Source: Maribacter_C sp947494565 | GTDB taxonomy: Bacteria > Bacteroidota > Bacteroidia > Flavobacteriales > Flavobacteriaceae | Direction of reading: 5' to 3' | Assembly (NCBI RefSeq): GCF_047345415.1 | Contig: NZ_JBLFEP010000001.1 | Span: 868,001 to 932,000, forward strand | DNA: 64,000 bases | Part shown: positions 8,057 to 16,008 of the stretch, one piece after another | Layout of the letters: each line of letters opens with the position of its first letter | Position numbering within the stretch: position 1 is the stretch's first letter | Position numbers and translations under genes: made by a program | Notes under the pieces: model-generated | Told to the model about the DNA's origin: nothing | Databases searched by the model: none | What the model saw: the letters and a program-made list of their open reading frames with translations, nothing else

Positions 8057-9796
8057 ATGTCATCAGCATTTAAGCCTTTCTTTAATAATATAGCAGTACA
8101 GTTAACAATAGCTTCAACACTTATACTGGCCTATTATTTTCCTTATATCTACAATGGTGAAAACAGCTATATTACCATACATGACAATCTAGATTCGAAC
8201 CTCAGTTGGGTAAAAATATTACTTGATAGTGGCACTATGTTTTCGAATCCACAAAATCTGGTTCCACAAGTATTCAATGGTATTCCAAGGTCGGCGCTAT
8301 ATGGTAATTATGATATCAGTCTTTTATGGTTTTATCTATTTGGCATGTATGAAGGCTACATATTTAACAAAATCATCATGAGTTTGGTTGCGTTCATCGG
8401 AATGCATCTATTGCTTAATAAACATGTATTGCCAAGGAACTCTTCTTCAATAATTCCTTTTTTTGTTTCACTAATGTTTTCATTGCTTCCATTCTGGTCT
8501 TTCACTTTAAGCGTATGCGGACTACCATTGATTTCATATGCATTCATGAATCTAAGAAACGGAAAATCTGGGCTTTATCATTGGCTCATTATCATAGGGT
8601 TTGCATTTTATTCCTCATTAGTACTTTCGGGCATATTCTTTATGGTAATTGTATTTTTCATTTTAGCATATGACTGGTATCGATACAAAAAAATAAATTG
8701 GTTATTTCTGAAAGGCGTATTATTACTTTGCGGTTCGTATCTGCTGAGCCATTATCCCCTTATCTATTCATTTTTGTTTAAGGGCGACTATACATCACAT
8801 CGGGTTTCATTTTATTTTGAACCCTATTTCTTCTCGGAAGGCCTTGATAAATTTGACCAAATTCTTAGATTTGGCCAGTATCATGCACATAGTTTTCACA
8901 CGTATCTGATTATTCCAATCATTGTTGTGCTAATTCTACAATTGTTCAAAAAAGAGCTTGATAAAAGGTACCTATATTCCATAGTTTTCTTACTCTTAAC
9001 TTCTTTTATTTATGGCTTTATCAGATGGGAGCCCCTAAGTGGTATAACAGAGCTAATGACCGATTTTCTGCCACTACAGTTTCAAAGATTTCATTTCTTA
9101 CACCCAATGACCTGGTATATTCTATTAGCCCTAGCCTTATGGCATTTGTCTAAATATGGCACCATAGGAAAGGTCCTAATATGGATTATTTTATTCTTTC
9201 AAATTGGCTATATAGGTCAAGAGCTTAAGGTTTTGGATCAACTACCCAATCAACCATCGTATAAGGAGTTTTATGCGGAATCGTTATTTGCCGAAGTAAA
9301 AGATTTCATTGGCCAACCCAATTCAGATTATCGAGTCATTAGTCTAGGTATGCATCCTTCGATTGCTCAATACAACGGGTTTTATACCCTAGATGGATAT
9401 TTTCCAAATTACCCCTTAGCGCATAAGTTAAAATTTAGGAAGGTAATTGCTCCTGAACTAGAAAAGAATCCCAGTATTAAAAACTACTATGACAATTGGG
9501 GTTCTCGCTGTTATGCGTTTAACGATGCTTTGAAAATGTTTTTTCTAAGGCCTAAAGTAAAAAAAATTGAAAAGCTTGATTTTAACTTTAATATCCTTAA
9601 AGAGATGGGAGGCCATTACCTATTATCAACAGGTGAAATAGATACCTCTTATACTAAAAGTCTTCAATTAGAACATGTTTTCGAACATCAGGACTCATTT
9701 TGGAAAATTTATCTGTATAGGAATCTTGCCGATTCTGATACCCCAAAACTCTGTAGAACCAATTCGCGGTTTTGTCAGAAGACGGCAAAGCTATGA
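8057..9796 (+). CDS. DUF6044/YkoS-like multi-pass membrane protein, probable GT-C glycosyltransferase
   Basis: A 579-residue protein with roughly 11-13 membrane segments and a soluble C-terminal domain of about 170 residues. The first external loop carries HDNLDSN soon after the first helix, where GT-C transferases place catalytic acidic residues. The sequence resembles the DUF6044 family, which includes B. subtilis YkoS. YkoS is encoded beside the GT2 YkoT and has been proposed as the outer-face transferase of a three-component glycosylation system (family knowledge). Two bases separate it from wecE. By analogy it would take the sugar from undecaprenyl phosphate and attach it to a surface polymer. 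A flippase (GtcA/GtrA-like) is not present in the window. Confidence 0.7.
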   Translation: MSSAFKPFFNNIAVQLTIASTLILAYYFPYIYNGENSYITIHDNLDSNLSWVKILLDSGTMFSNPQNLVPQVFNGIPRSALYGNYDISLLWFYLFGMYEGYIFNKIIMSLVAFIGMHLLLNKHVLPRNSSSIIPFFVSLMFSLLPFWSFTLSVCGLPLISYAFMNLRNGKSGLYHWLIIIGFAFYSSLVLSGIFFMVIVFFILAYDWYRYKKINWLFLKGVLLLCGSYLLSHYPLIYSFLFKGDYTSHRVSFYFEPYFFSEGLDKFDQILRFGQYHAHSFHTYLIIPIIVVLILQLFKKELDKRYLYSIVFLLLTSFIYGFIRWEPLSGITELMTDFLPLQFQRFHFLHPMTWYILLALALWHLSKYGTIGKVLIWIILFFQIGYIGQELKVLDQLPNQPSYKEFYAESLFAEVKDFIGQPNSDYRVISLGMHPSIAQYNGFYTLDGYFPNYPLAHKLKFRKVIAPELEKNPSIKNYYDNWGSRCYAFNDALKMFFLRPKVKKIEKLDFNFNILKEMGGHYLLSTGEIDTSYTKSLQLEHVFEHQDSFWKIYLYRNLADSDTPKLCRTNSRFCQKTAKL

Positions 9797-9942
9797 GTGG
9801 TGCTCAGAGTTCCGATGTTAAACTGACACTCATGTTGCATTTATTACTACTCGAATTAAAAGTCTTACAACTACCTTAAAAATTGGAAGAATATACCACT
9901 CGGTGACCCTTTTTTAGTATATTCCATGATAAGAAAGACTTC

Positions 9943-10143
9943 ATGAAAGTTTTGATTAAAGGGAAATACTACCGAGAAAAAAAGTGGGAACTTGGTAATA
10001 AGGGAGTCATTCACTCCGTGTACAACTGCTTAACTCCAAATATCGATTGGTACGATCATGAAAATCCTTATTTCATGTCTATCATTCAAGGCAATGTTTA
10101 TGATATCAATATTCAAAAAAAACCACCTTGGTTTCTGCTCTAA
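9943..10143 (+). pseudogene. Truncated AraC-family regulator (5' remnant)
   Basis: A 66-residue frame whose first 57 residues match the N-terminus of the intact AraC regulator starting at 11883, for example MKVL-KGKYY-EKK-EL-NKG and HENPYFM. The similarity stops abruptly, and the frame ends after the unrelated residues PPWFLL. The rest of the cupin-like domain and the whole HTH are missing. At DNA level the two copies are clearly diverged, so this is an old paralogue remnant rather than a fresh duplication. It sits just after the AT-rich glycan cassette and may mark a recombination boundary. Confidence 0.7.
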
Positions 10144-10170
10144 CGGAAATGATACTTGAAGATACCATTG

Positions 10171-10210
10171 AAAAACCGTTGCCTATTTGATGAGGCAATG
10201 GCTTTTTTTT
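10171..10210 (+). terminator. Rho-independent terminator
   Basis: Stem CCGTTGCCT (10176-10184) pairs with AGGCAATGG (10193-10201), with one G-T pair and an 8-base loop, followed by a run of eight T. It closes the transcript of the glycan cassette and the AraC relic and insulates the hexosaminidase gene. Confidence 0.8.
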
Positions 10211-10230
10211 AATTAACGCCTATTTCAAAA

Positions 10231-11784
10231 ATGATGAAAAAAGTATTGTCGATCCTACTATTTGCCTTGGGTCTCGTGGCTTGCCAGGAAAAAAGCAACC
10301 TGATTTCAAGAAAAATTCCGATTCAGGTCATTCCCACACCCAAATCGATAGAAGCAGGCAATCATGCGTTTCTGATTACGGATAAGTTCTTTGAAATGTC
10401 CGCCGCCAATACCGAATTACAGCCTGTCTTGGCCGTTTTCAAAAAAGAACTTGAAGTACTTTCAGATATCAATCCAACGATAAGTACCGACGGTGACCAA
10501 TCGCTTCTATTGTTTCGTCTTGATGATTCGTTTGCAAAAGATGCCTATCAGATTGAAATCAGTAATCGAATTTTGGTCAAAGCGGGTAGTCCGCAAGCCG
10601 CCGCAATGGCGCGCACTACGCTACTTCAGATGGCTCTTTTCGAAGACGGGGCCTTGCTTTTTCCGCAGGTGACCCTAGATGACCATCCAGATGCCAAATA
10701 TCGCGGACTTATGGTCGATTTAGCTAGAAATTGGCATTCTATGGCCACTATTAAAAAACTAATCGACCTCGCCTCCTATTACAAGGTGAATTATGTACAA
10801 CTCCATTTCACCGACGATCAATCCTATACCTTACCTTCCAAGAAATATCCAAAATTGTCGACACCTGACCGGCATTATTCCTTCGAGGAGTTAAACGAGT
10901 TAGAGACCTATTCACAGGAGCGTGGAGTGACCATCATTCCGGAAATCGATGTTCCGGGACACGCAAAGTCTTTGGTAACAGCCTACCCGGAATTATTCGG
11001 AATAGCCGCTTATGAACAAAACCCCTATATCATTCATATGGGTAAAGAAGAGGTGTATGCTGCCCTCGATACCCTGTTTTCTGAAATCATTCCCATTTTT
11101 AAGGCAACACCCTATTTTCATATCGGTGGAGACGAAGCAAGATTCGACCAAGTGATGGAGGACCCAGAAGTGAATGCCTACATAAAGATAAATGCATTGG
11201 GCAATAACGATGTTCATGAATTATATCGCCATTTTTTAGTACGAACAAACGATCTCGTTAAAAAGCATGGGAAACAAACTTGTATCTGGGAGGGATTTGC
11301 AAAAGAAGGACAGGTCGAAATACCAAAGGATATGATCGTATTTGAATTTGAGTCACTATACCACTTGCCAAATGATCTTATCGATGCCGGGTACACCGTC
11401 GTGAATGCGTCTTGGAAACCGTTGTATGTGGTCAATGAAAAAAAATGGGAGCCCCAAACCATTTTTGATTGGAACCTATGGCGTTTTGAAAATTGGTGGT
11501 CGAGGTCGCCTGCCACAGCCAACCCTATTCAATTGGAAGAGACTTCCTCTATCATCGGTGCCCAGATGTGCACTTGGGAGCAATCACAAGAAATTGAGTT
11601 CAGTAGCTTACGAAGAAGGCTTCCAGTACTAATGGAACGCATTTGGAATACCAATAAGACCGTCACTTATGATGTCTTTATGGAGCGCTTGGACTTTACG
11701 GACGAAACCCTATCAATATTGGCCAATGATGCTACTCAAGACCCCATATTGCTAGGCCATAACCACAAAGAACCAACCAACTAA
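10231..11784 (+). CDS. Beta-N-acetylhexosaminidase, GH20 (lipoprotein)
   Basis: A 517-residue lipoprotein (lipobox LVAC, Cys18). An N-terminal GH20b-like domain covers about residues 28-150 and a GH20 TIM barrel about 155-490. The catalytic Asp-Glu pair is D301-E302 in HIGGDEARF, the hallmark of substrate-assisted catalysis by the N-acetyl group. It would cleave terminal GlcNAc or GalNAc from chitin fragments, peptidoglycan or glycoproteins, outside the cytoplasm. Start is ATG 10231, with a second ATG at 10234. It lies directly upstream of an AraC regulator that may control it. Confidence 0.9.
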   Translation: MMKKVLSILLFALGLVACQEKSNLISRKIPIQVIPTPKSIEAGNHAFLITDKFFEMSAANTELQPVLAVFKKELEVLSDINPTISTDGDQSLLLFRLDDSFAKDAYQIEISNRILVKAGSPQAAAMARTTLLQMALFEDGALLFPQVTLDDHPDAKYRGLMVDLARNWHSMATIKKLIDLASYYKVNYVQLHFTDDQSYTLPSKKYPKLSTPDRHYSFEELNELETYSQERGVTIIPEIDVPGHAKSLVTAYPELFGIAAYEQNPYIIHMGKEEVYAALDTLFSEIIPIFKATPYFHIGGDEARFDQVMEDPEVNAYIKINALGNNDVHELYRHFLVRTNDLVKKHGKQTCIWEGFAKEGQVEIPKDMIVFEFESLYHLPNDLIDAGYTVVNASWKPLYVVNEKKWEPQTIFDWNLWRFENWWSRSPATANPIQLEETSSIIGAQMCTWEQSQEIEFSSLRRRLPVLMERIWNTNKTVTYDVFMERLDFTDETLSILANDATQDPILLGHNHKEPTN

Positions 11785-11882
11785 AACTCACATCCCCATA
11801 CTTGACGCCATTCCTTGTATTAAAATGTAACCAAAGCCCGAAAATCGCGTCTATATAGTAGTTAATCGACAATAGTTGTTTC

Positions 11883-12692
11883 ATGAAAGTCCTAACCAAA
11901 GGGAAATACTACGGAGAAAAAAAAATGGAACTCGATAACAAGGGCATCATTCTCTCGGAATATGACTACCTCACTTCCCGTACCGATTGGCACTATCATG
12001 AGAATCCGTACTTCATGTATATTATAGAGGGGCAGGTATACGATGTGAACAAACACCGGAAAACCAACTGTAGTTCTGGAAGTCTATTACTGCATAACTG
12101 GAACGAGTCTCATTATAATAGTAAGGAATCAAACCTTGCCAGAGGGTTCCACATCGAATTCGAGCGTACGTGGTATGAGCGCAAGAAGCTCAATGTCGAC
12201 CTTTGGGAAGGAAGTCAGACTATCGAAAACCCAATGATGCACCATCTCTTGGGAAAGATTTATTTTGAATTCAAATGCCAAGATCCTTACTCTGAGCTCT
12301 CTATTGACCTCTTATTGCTACAGCTCTGTGAAACTACCCAAAATGAACAACTGTTGGCATACGACAATACGCCGCCTTGGGTTTCCTCCTTAAAGGAAAT
12401 ACTGCATTCAGATAATGACGACATGCTCAACCTAAGTTCGTTATCAAATGAATTGGGAGTACACCCTGTTCATCTCTCTAGAACTATTCCGCGTTATTTT
12501 TCAGCCACCTTAGGCGATTACATCAGGCAACGGAAAATAAAGAGCGCCCTGATGTATCTGCTCGACCCCAAGCTATCCCTCACCGAAATTGCCTATTTAT
12601 GTCATTTTGCCGATCAGAGCCATTTCTCCAAAACCTTCAAATTATACTTGGGTAAAACACCAAAAGTGTTTCGGGCTCAGCTTTTAGGTTGA
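11883..12692 (+). CDS. AraC-family transcriptional regulator
   Basis: A 269-residue regulator with an N-terminal cupin-like sensing domain (about 1-150) and a C-terminal AraC double helix-turn-helix. The second HTH is recognisable from LSLTEIAYLCHFADQSHFSK and the GKTPKVFR ending. It lies 98 bases downstream of the GH20 gene on the same strand. A truncated relative lies upstream of that gene at 9943. The effector is unknown; an amino-sugar signal would fit the neighbour. Confidence 0.88.
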   Translation: MKVLTKGKYYGEKKMELDNKGIILSEYDYLTSRTDWHYHENPYFMYIIEGQVYDVNKHRKTNCSSGSLLLHNWNESHYNSKESNLARGFHIEFERTWYERKKLNVDLWEGSQTIENPMMHHLLGKIYFEFKCQDPYSELSIDLLLLQLCETTQNEQLLAYDNTPPWVSSLKEILHSDNDDMLNLSSLSNELGVHPVHLSRTIPRYFSATLGDYIRQRKIKSALMYLLDPKLSLTEIAYLCHFADQSHFSKTFKLYLGKTPKVFRAQLLG

Positions 12693-12796
12693 TTCATTGT
12701 CGCAATCTACTTCGACTTCACCTCCTTTAGTGAAAGCGCAGACAAGCACTCAACCGGGCCTCAATTCTATTATTTTAAAAATTTTAACAAAACTTT

Positions 12797-12822
12797 GTCC
12801 TTTTCCCTAAGTAGTGTTCGTC
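12797..12822 (+). promoter_or_regulatory. Possible ECF-sigma-type promoter
   Basis: GTCC (12797-12800) and CGTC (12819-12822), 18 bases apart, followed by TTTATAAC, resemble the -35/-10 layout of ECF sigma factor promoters. It precedes the 43-codon ORF by 34 bases. Weak evidence. Confidence 0.25.
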
Positions 12823-12856
12823 TTTATAACAAACGGACCTTTTAAACTATTACATT

Positions 12857-12988
12857 ATGAGCACAGAAAAACTTATTCAACCGGAACAAAAGGTATTGGA
12901 GAATAAACTACACCGAATTCAGCAGCAGATTTCAGCTAAATACTGGTTTGGGTGGGGCGGCAGTTACACGAGTTCAAAAAGAAAATAG
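12857..12988 (+). CDS. Small ORF, 43 residues, unknown
   Basis: ATG at 12857, TAG at 12986-12988. The predicted peptide begins MSTEKLIQPEQKVLENKL and ends in a Gly/aromatic then basic tail (YWFGWGGSY...KRK). It has a short charged amphipathic stretch and no signal peptide. The AT-rich leader and possible ECF-type promoter make it plausible as a small protein. It converges on the SulP gene with a 9-base gap. I recognise no family. Confidence 0.4.
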   Translation: MSTEKLIQPEQKVLENKLHRIQQQISAKYWFGWGGSYTSSKRK

Positions 12989-12997
12989 TGCTGGGTA

Positions 12998-14626
12998 TCA
13001 AAAGCCCCAGAGATTCCACGGATCCTCAGCCTCAACCCCGTTTTTCTTCTGCACACGATCCACGACCACCTTATAAGTAGGGTCTTCCAACACATTGACA
13101 TCGATTATATTTTCGGCATTTCCCAAAAGTCGAATACAGTCTTTACTCAAATGCCTTAAATGAATTTTTTTTCCTGCTTTTTTATAGCGCTCCGTAATCT
13201 TATTCAAGGCTTCGATACCCGACATATCGGCAATACGGCTTTCCGCAAAATCGATAATGACTTCTTCAGGATCGTTCTGAATATCGAATTTCTCTGCAAA
13301 TAGCGTAGTTGATCCGAAAAATAAGGGTCCAAAAATCTCATAGTGCTTGATTCCATGCTCATCCACATATTTTCTAGCCCGGATACGTTTGGCATTTTCC
13401 CAAGAATAGGCTAAAGCGGAAATCACGACTCCCAATAATACGGCTATGGCCAAGTTGTGTGTAATTGCGGTAATCAAGGTGACCAATACCATAACCACAA
13501 CATCTGATTTAGGCATTTTTCCAAAAGTCTTAAAACTTGCCCATTCAAAGGTTCCGATAGCTACCATGAACATCAGACCTACCAATGCTGCCATGGGAAG
13601 ACGCTCGATGAGGCTCGATCCAAACATGATGAAAACCAATAGCATTACGGCAGCGGTAATTCCAGAAAGACGGGCCCTGGCCCCTGAAGAGGTGTTGATC
13701 AGACTCTGCCCTATCATTGCACAGCCCCCCATACCCGATAGAAAGCCTGATAGTATATTTGCGGTACCTTGAGCCACACATTCCTTATTGCCACTACCTC
13801 GAGTCTCCGTAATCTCATCAATGATATTCAAGGTCAACAAGCTCTCAATAAGACCCACCCCGGCTACGATCGCGGCATACGGAAAAATAATAGTGAAGGT
13901 CTGCCAAGTGAATGGAATTTGGGGAATGGAAAGGGGCGGCAACCCTCCTTTAATGCTCTCCCCTTCGCGCATAGTATCGGCCACGGTCAACGTATCGACA
14001 CCAAATCCGATGACGATTGCAGAAACGACCACAATAGCCACTAAAGATGAGGGTACGGCTTTGGTCAACTTCGGAAGCCCCCAAATAATCAACATCGTCA
14101 AAAGGGTCAACCCGAGCATGATATACATTGATGAGCCACTGAGTAAGGTCTCCGATTCTTTTTTATAAAAATTCGGAAATTGGGCCATGAAAATGATAAT
14201 CGCCAATCCGTTGACGAATCCGAACATTACGGGGTGTGGTACTAGGCGTATGAATTTACCAAGTCGAAGCAGACCTGCCCCGATCTGTAATAGTCCCGCT
14301 ATGATTACCGTAGCGAAAACATAATTCAAAATGGTCTCGGGTTCTATTCCAGGAAAATTTCTTTTAAGCTCTAGAATCAAACCCACGAAAATAACCGCTA
14401 CAGCTCCTGTCGCACCAGAAATCATACCCGGTCGACCACCTAAGATAGATGTCACCAAACAGAGGATAAAAGCCGCGTACAACCCTGTCAAAGGGGAAAA
14501 ACCTGGGATCAACGCAAAGGCAATAGCCTCTGGAACCAACGCCAAGGCCACCGTCAAACCCGAAAGAATTTCGGTCTTATAATCTACTTTTTGCTTAAAA
14601 TCGAAAAGATTGAGGTACTTTTTCAT
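12998..14626 (-). CDS. SulP-family anion transporter with STAS domain
   Basis: A 542-residue transporter. The membrane region (about residues 15-400) starts with the SulP signature around YKTEILSGLTVALALVPEAI. A cytoplasmic STAS domain covers about residues 430-520 (VIIDFAESRIADMSGIEAL). SulP proteins move sulfate, bicarbonate or dicarboxylates, usually with Na+ or H+. Marine Bacteroidota members are often Na+/bicarbonate-like, but the substrate cannot be read from sequence. An exact -7 element lies just upstream, so it is probably its own transcription unit. Confidence 0.88.
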   Translation of the reverse strand: MKKYLNLFDFKQKVDYKTEILSGLTVALALVPEAIAFALIPGFSPLTGLYAAFILCLVTSILGGRPGMISGATGAVAVIFVGLILELKRNFPGIEPETILNYVFATVIIAGLLQIGAGLLRLGKFIRLVPHPVMFGFVNGLAIIIFMAQFPNFYKKESETLLSGSSMYIMLGLTLLTMLIIWGLPKLTKAVPSSLVAIVVVSAIVIGFGVDTLTVADTMREGESIKGGLPPLSIPQIPFTWQTFTIIFPYAAIVAGVGLIESLLTLNIIDEITETRGSGNKECVAQGTANILSGFLSGMGGCAMIGQSLINTSSGARARLSGITAAVMLLVFIMFGSSLIERLPMAALVGLMFMVAIGTFEWASFKTFGKMPKSDVVVMVLVTLITAITHNLAIAVLLGVVISALAYSWENAKRIRARKYVDEHGIKHYEIFGPLFFGSTTLFAEKFDIQNDPEEVIIDFAESRIADMSGIEALNKITERYKKAGKKIHLRHLSKDCIRLLGNAENIIDVNVLEDPTYKVVVDRVQKKNGVEAEDPWNLWGF

Positions 14627-14646
14627 CTGCCGTCGAATTAAGCTCG

Positions 14647-14654
14647 CAAAAATA
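14647..14654 (-). promoter_or_regulatory. Candidate -7 promoter element for the SulP gene
   Basis: On the minus strand this reads TATTTTTG, an exact TAnnTTTG match 20 bases before the SulP start codon. No clear -33 TTG was found. Confidence 0.4.
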
Positions 14655-14722
14655 GGACTTATTGCCTTGTAATAGTGCTATTTATTCGAAAACCTCATTT
14701 CCAAGACTTTCTTGAACGTTGA

Positions 14723-15166
14723 TTATTTTGCCCAATAATCGACAACGAATACCTTTTCAATATGCGGCTGTAGGCTTGCCACGAATTCTTGATGTTTTGG
14801 ATGTGGTGTATAAATACTGTCCCTATCTTTTTCTGAAGCAAAGGTCAACATATAGCAATGGGTAAAGCCTTGATGAAAATCTTCCGGACTATCATTTAAT
14901 CCCCATTCGAAATCTTTAATGGCTGAAATGTGTGTGGGTAACGCATTGAAGCCATCATTTAACTTCTGCACATCCTCATCACTGGCATCATCCTTGAATT
15001 TGAAGATAACCACATGACGTAGTCGTTCTTCTTGTTTGACTTGTTCTTCCATTACTGTGCTTTCCATTTTTTTAGCTTGTTTTTGTTCGTCCTTTGCTTC
15101 GCCACATGATAATTGTACTAGACAACTGGCCAAAATAATTCCGAATGCAATTTTTGTTCTGCTCAT
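14723..15166 (-). CDS. Dabb-family lipoprotein (stress-responsive A/B barrel)
   Basis: A 147-residue lipoprotein (LSC lipobox near residue 21). After a charged linker comes a dimeric alpha/beta barrel (Dabb) domain of about 95 residues, beginning LRHVVIFKFKDDAS and containing the typical GFTHCYMLTFAS strand. Dabb domains range from stress proteins to small cyclases and decarboxylases; the reaction here is unknown. It is the last gene of a four-gene operon, 31 bases after the SDR. Confidence 0.85.
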   Translation of the reverse strand: MSRTKIAFGIILASCLVQLSCGEAKDEQKQAKKMESTVMEEQVKQEERLRHVVIFKFKDDASDEDVQKLNDGFNALPTHISAIKDFEWGLNDSPEDFHQGFTHCYMLTFASEKDRDSIYTPHPKHQEFVASLQPHIEKVFVVDYWAK

Positions 15167-15197
15167 TTACTTTGTTTTAGAAATATGAATTGTTCAA

Positions 15198-15992
15198 CTA
15201 TATAATTCCTCCCATACTACCCCCATCAACCTTGATAGCCACACCATTGGTGGCCGAAGAAAGTGGGCTCGTCAAATAGGTTATCGTATTTGCTACTTCT
15301 TCTACTTTAGCAAAACGCTGTAGTAGTGAAGAAGTGCGGACTTCCGTAAAAAAGGCTTCCTCTACCTGCGCTTTGGTCTTGCCTTCCTTCTTCGCTGTAT
15401 TTTCCAAAAATAACTCTGCTCCCTCTGACAAAGTAGAACCTGGAACTACGGTATTTACGGTCACCCCAGAACCTTTGGTCAACTGTGCCAATCCTCTTGA
15501 AACGGATAAAACAGCTGCTTTGGTCATACTATATGGAATCAAATCGACCGGAACCAAAGTCGCACATTCGCTAGAAATGAATAGAATACGCCCCCAATTG
15601 TTGGAGAGCATCTTTGGAAGCAATTCTTTTGACAAACGAACACCGCTCATCACATTAACTTCGAATTGTCGATACCAATCTTCTTCTCCTTCCTCAAAGA
15701 AAGACCCCGATTCATACATGCCCACGTTGTTAATTAGGATGTCTATTGCCGGCAGCTTTTCAAGTAACGCTCTCACTTCATTGGGTTTACTAAAATTCGC
15801 AGCCAAGCCTGAAATGGAAGCCTCAGGATACGCTTGTTGTAATTTTCGAATCGATCGATTTAACTTTTCCTCAGCCCTTCCGTTAAGAATAATTCTCGCC
15901 CCTTCTCTTGCCAACGATTGCGCAGTAGCAAAGCCAATCCCCGCAGTAGCACCTGTAATAAAAGCAGTTTTTTCCTGAAGTTGTAAATCCAT
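15198..15992 (-). CDS. Short-chain dehydrogenase/reductase (SDR)
   Basis: A 264-residue SDR from ATG 15992. The longer frame to 16058 overlaps the upstream gene and adds a low-complexity N-terminus, so I reject it. The cofactor motif is TGATAGIG (Rossmann TGxxxGxG), NNVG replaces the usual NNAG, and the catalytic triad is Ser, Tyr and Lys in ISSE and YSMTK. It lies 16 bases after the symporter gene in the PhyH-symporter-SDR-Dabb operon, so it probably oxidises or reduces the compound the operon takes up. Substrate unknown. Confidence 0.85.
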   Translation of the reverse strand: MDLQLQEKTAFITGATAGIGFATAQSLAREGARIILNGRAEEKLNRSIRKLQQAYPEASISGLAANFSKPNEVRALLEKLPAIDILINNVGMYESGSFFEEGEEDWYRQFEVNVMSGVRLSKELLPKMLSNNWGRILFISSECATLVPVDLIPYSMTKAAVLSVSRGLAQLTKGSGVTVNTVVPGSTLSEGAELFLENTAKKEGKTKAQVEEAFFTEVRTSSLLQRFAKVEEVANTITYLTSPLSSATNGVAIKVDGGSMGGII

Positions 15993-16008
15993 CGTTTTCC
16001 AAATATTC

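Noticed and set aside
5115..9796. Genomic island with integrase or transposase
   Set aside because: The base composition suggests transfer, but there is no recombinase, tRNA, attachment site or IS end at either border.
15334..15978. 214-codon plus-strand frame opposite the SDR gene
   Set aside because: Fully inside the antisense of an SDR with intact motifs; no family features.
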